Assembly: GCA_037974335.1 (NCBI GenBank)
Contig: CM075726.1
Coordinates: 8,878,389-8,942,388, forward strand
Reading direction: 5' to 3'
Source: Prionace glauca
Lineage: Eukaryota > Chordata > Chondrichthyes > Carcharhiniformes > Carcharhinidae
Length of the DNA stretch: 64,000 nucleotides
In this document: piece after piece, positions 63,497-64,000 of the stretch
Layout: each line of letters starts with the position of its first letter
Position numbering within the stretch: position 1 is the stretch's first letter
Position numbers and translations under genes: made by a program
Notes under the pieces: model-generated
The model's database searches: none
What the model saw: only the letters and a program-made list of their open reading frames with translations
Told to the model about the DNA's origin: nothing

Positions 63497-63960
63497 ATTG
63501 ACTTTGAACAAAGAACAAAGAACAAAGAACAACACAGCACGGGAAACAGGCCCTTCGGCCCAATGAGCCCACGCCGCCGTCCCATTGTCAGTGACCTATT
63601 CATGATTTTAGTCTATGCCTAATGTGTGAGGATCAGGGAGGTCCAATATAGGGACAATTTGTTACCCAATCAATCAGCCTAAAAGCACATTTTTGGGATG
63701 TAGGAGGAAACCGGAGCACCTGGAGGAAACCCACGCAACCACAGGGAGAACGCGCAAACTCCCACGGAGACAGGCCCAAATCCATGTGTCCGCACAGCAA
63801 CAGAGATAGTCTCTGAGCTGTCATGTTGCCCTCGAGATGGTCCAGTTTACGCACACCAACGACATGAAGCAGTAGGCAACTCCCGAAGCAACATCCAAGA
63901 GCAGCCCACCACAACCTGCCGCCCGCATGCCCCTTGCTGGACTTAAATGCCTGTGGATAA
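63497..63960 (-). mobile_element. SINE-C, full length
   Basis: Plus-strand view: three GAACAAA units at 63507-63527 (the tail), CAGCACGGGAAACAGGCCCT, CCTATTCATGATTTTAGTCT, centre with GGAAACCGGAGCACCTGGAG, and head up to CCTTGCTGGACTTAAA at 63945. The best complete copy of the family in the window. Confidence 0.85.
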
Positions 63961-64000
63961 AAAATTCATTATTAAAAAGACTCTATATCCCTGAGGCTAA

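Noticed and set aside
1-64000. LTR retroelements, endogenous retroviruses, Polintons or DNA transposons
   Set aside because: I looked for paired LTRs, protease/integrase/capsid-type motifs and transposase frames and saw none; all RT sequences have LINE-type motifs.
1-64000. A new defence or biosynthetic gene cluster
   Set aside because: The only host gene supported is the SIGLEC15-like receptor; the other coding-like frames belong to LINEs or repeats.

Overview
The window is nuclear DNA of a vertebrate, most probably a shark or other cartilaginous fish. The signs are a single host gene with large phase-1 introns, very dense LINEs of CR1/L2 (Jockey-superfamily) type, tRNA-derived SINEs of the HE1/V-SINE kind, and long microsatellites. 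I see no bacterial or viral gene set, no CRISPR array, no functional tRNA or rRNA gene and no LTR retroelement. The species cannot be named from the sequence.

The host gene lies on the plus strand. Its exons are 3990-4035 (signal peptide), 14730-15131 (Ig V-set), 23944-24327 (Ig C2-set plus transmembrane segment), 25275-25305 and 29847-29928 (cytoplasmic tail). A possible alternative last exon is 37770-37843. The splice sites and phases agree (1-1-1-2), and the first five exons give a 314-residue type I membrane protein. It closely resembles SIGLEC15: the V domain has the sialic-acid-binding arginine in a YFCRVE motif, and the second domain has the PxIVNxS start and GEPxP signature. An inverted pair of ETS/PU.1-like sites lies about 50-70 bp upstream of the start codon. 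Intron 1 carries a 3.1-kb C+T array with a 16-bp unit, and intron 4 carries a 20-bp-unit GT array ending about 70 bp before exon 5.

Nearly everything else is retroposon sequence. I labelled LINE families by their 3' ends and sequence. A ends in TTCTTATG repeats. B and C end in a ...TAATGTTCTATG type tail. D has a CTCTATGACTCTATG tail. E and several older, unnamed families are also present. Copies are mostly 5'-truncated. Near-complete ORF2 copies are at 49543-52446 (A) and 57143-60124 (B). One A copy at about 9660-11015 keeps its 5' end and an open ORF1 but has lost ORF2. One A copy at 12880-14608 has an inverted 5' half. Two family C copies at 42655-43793 and 45087-46207 form a nearly identical inverted repeat.

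The SINEs fall into four groups: V-SINE/HE1-like (two tail types), a family called SINE-C here, a Deu-domain-like tRNA SINE, and one other tRNA-headed SINE. Nesting is extensive. The clearest cases are A inside C inside B at 48085-52722, B inside a SINE with a 6-bp target duplication at 57137-60130, and an old LINE broken by several insertions over 16.2-20.0 kb. I found no undescribed multi-gene system. The most interesting points are the SIGLEC15-like gene with its possible alternative C-termini, and the LINE rearrangements.
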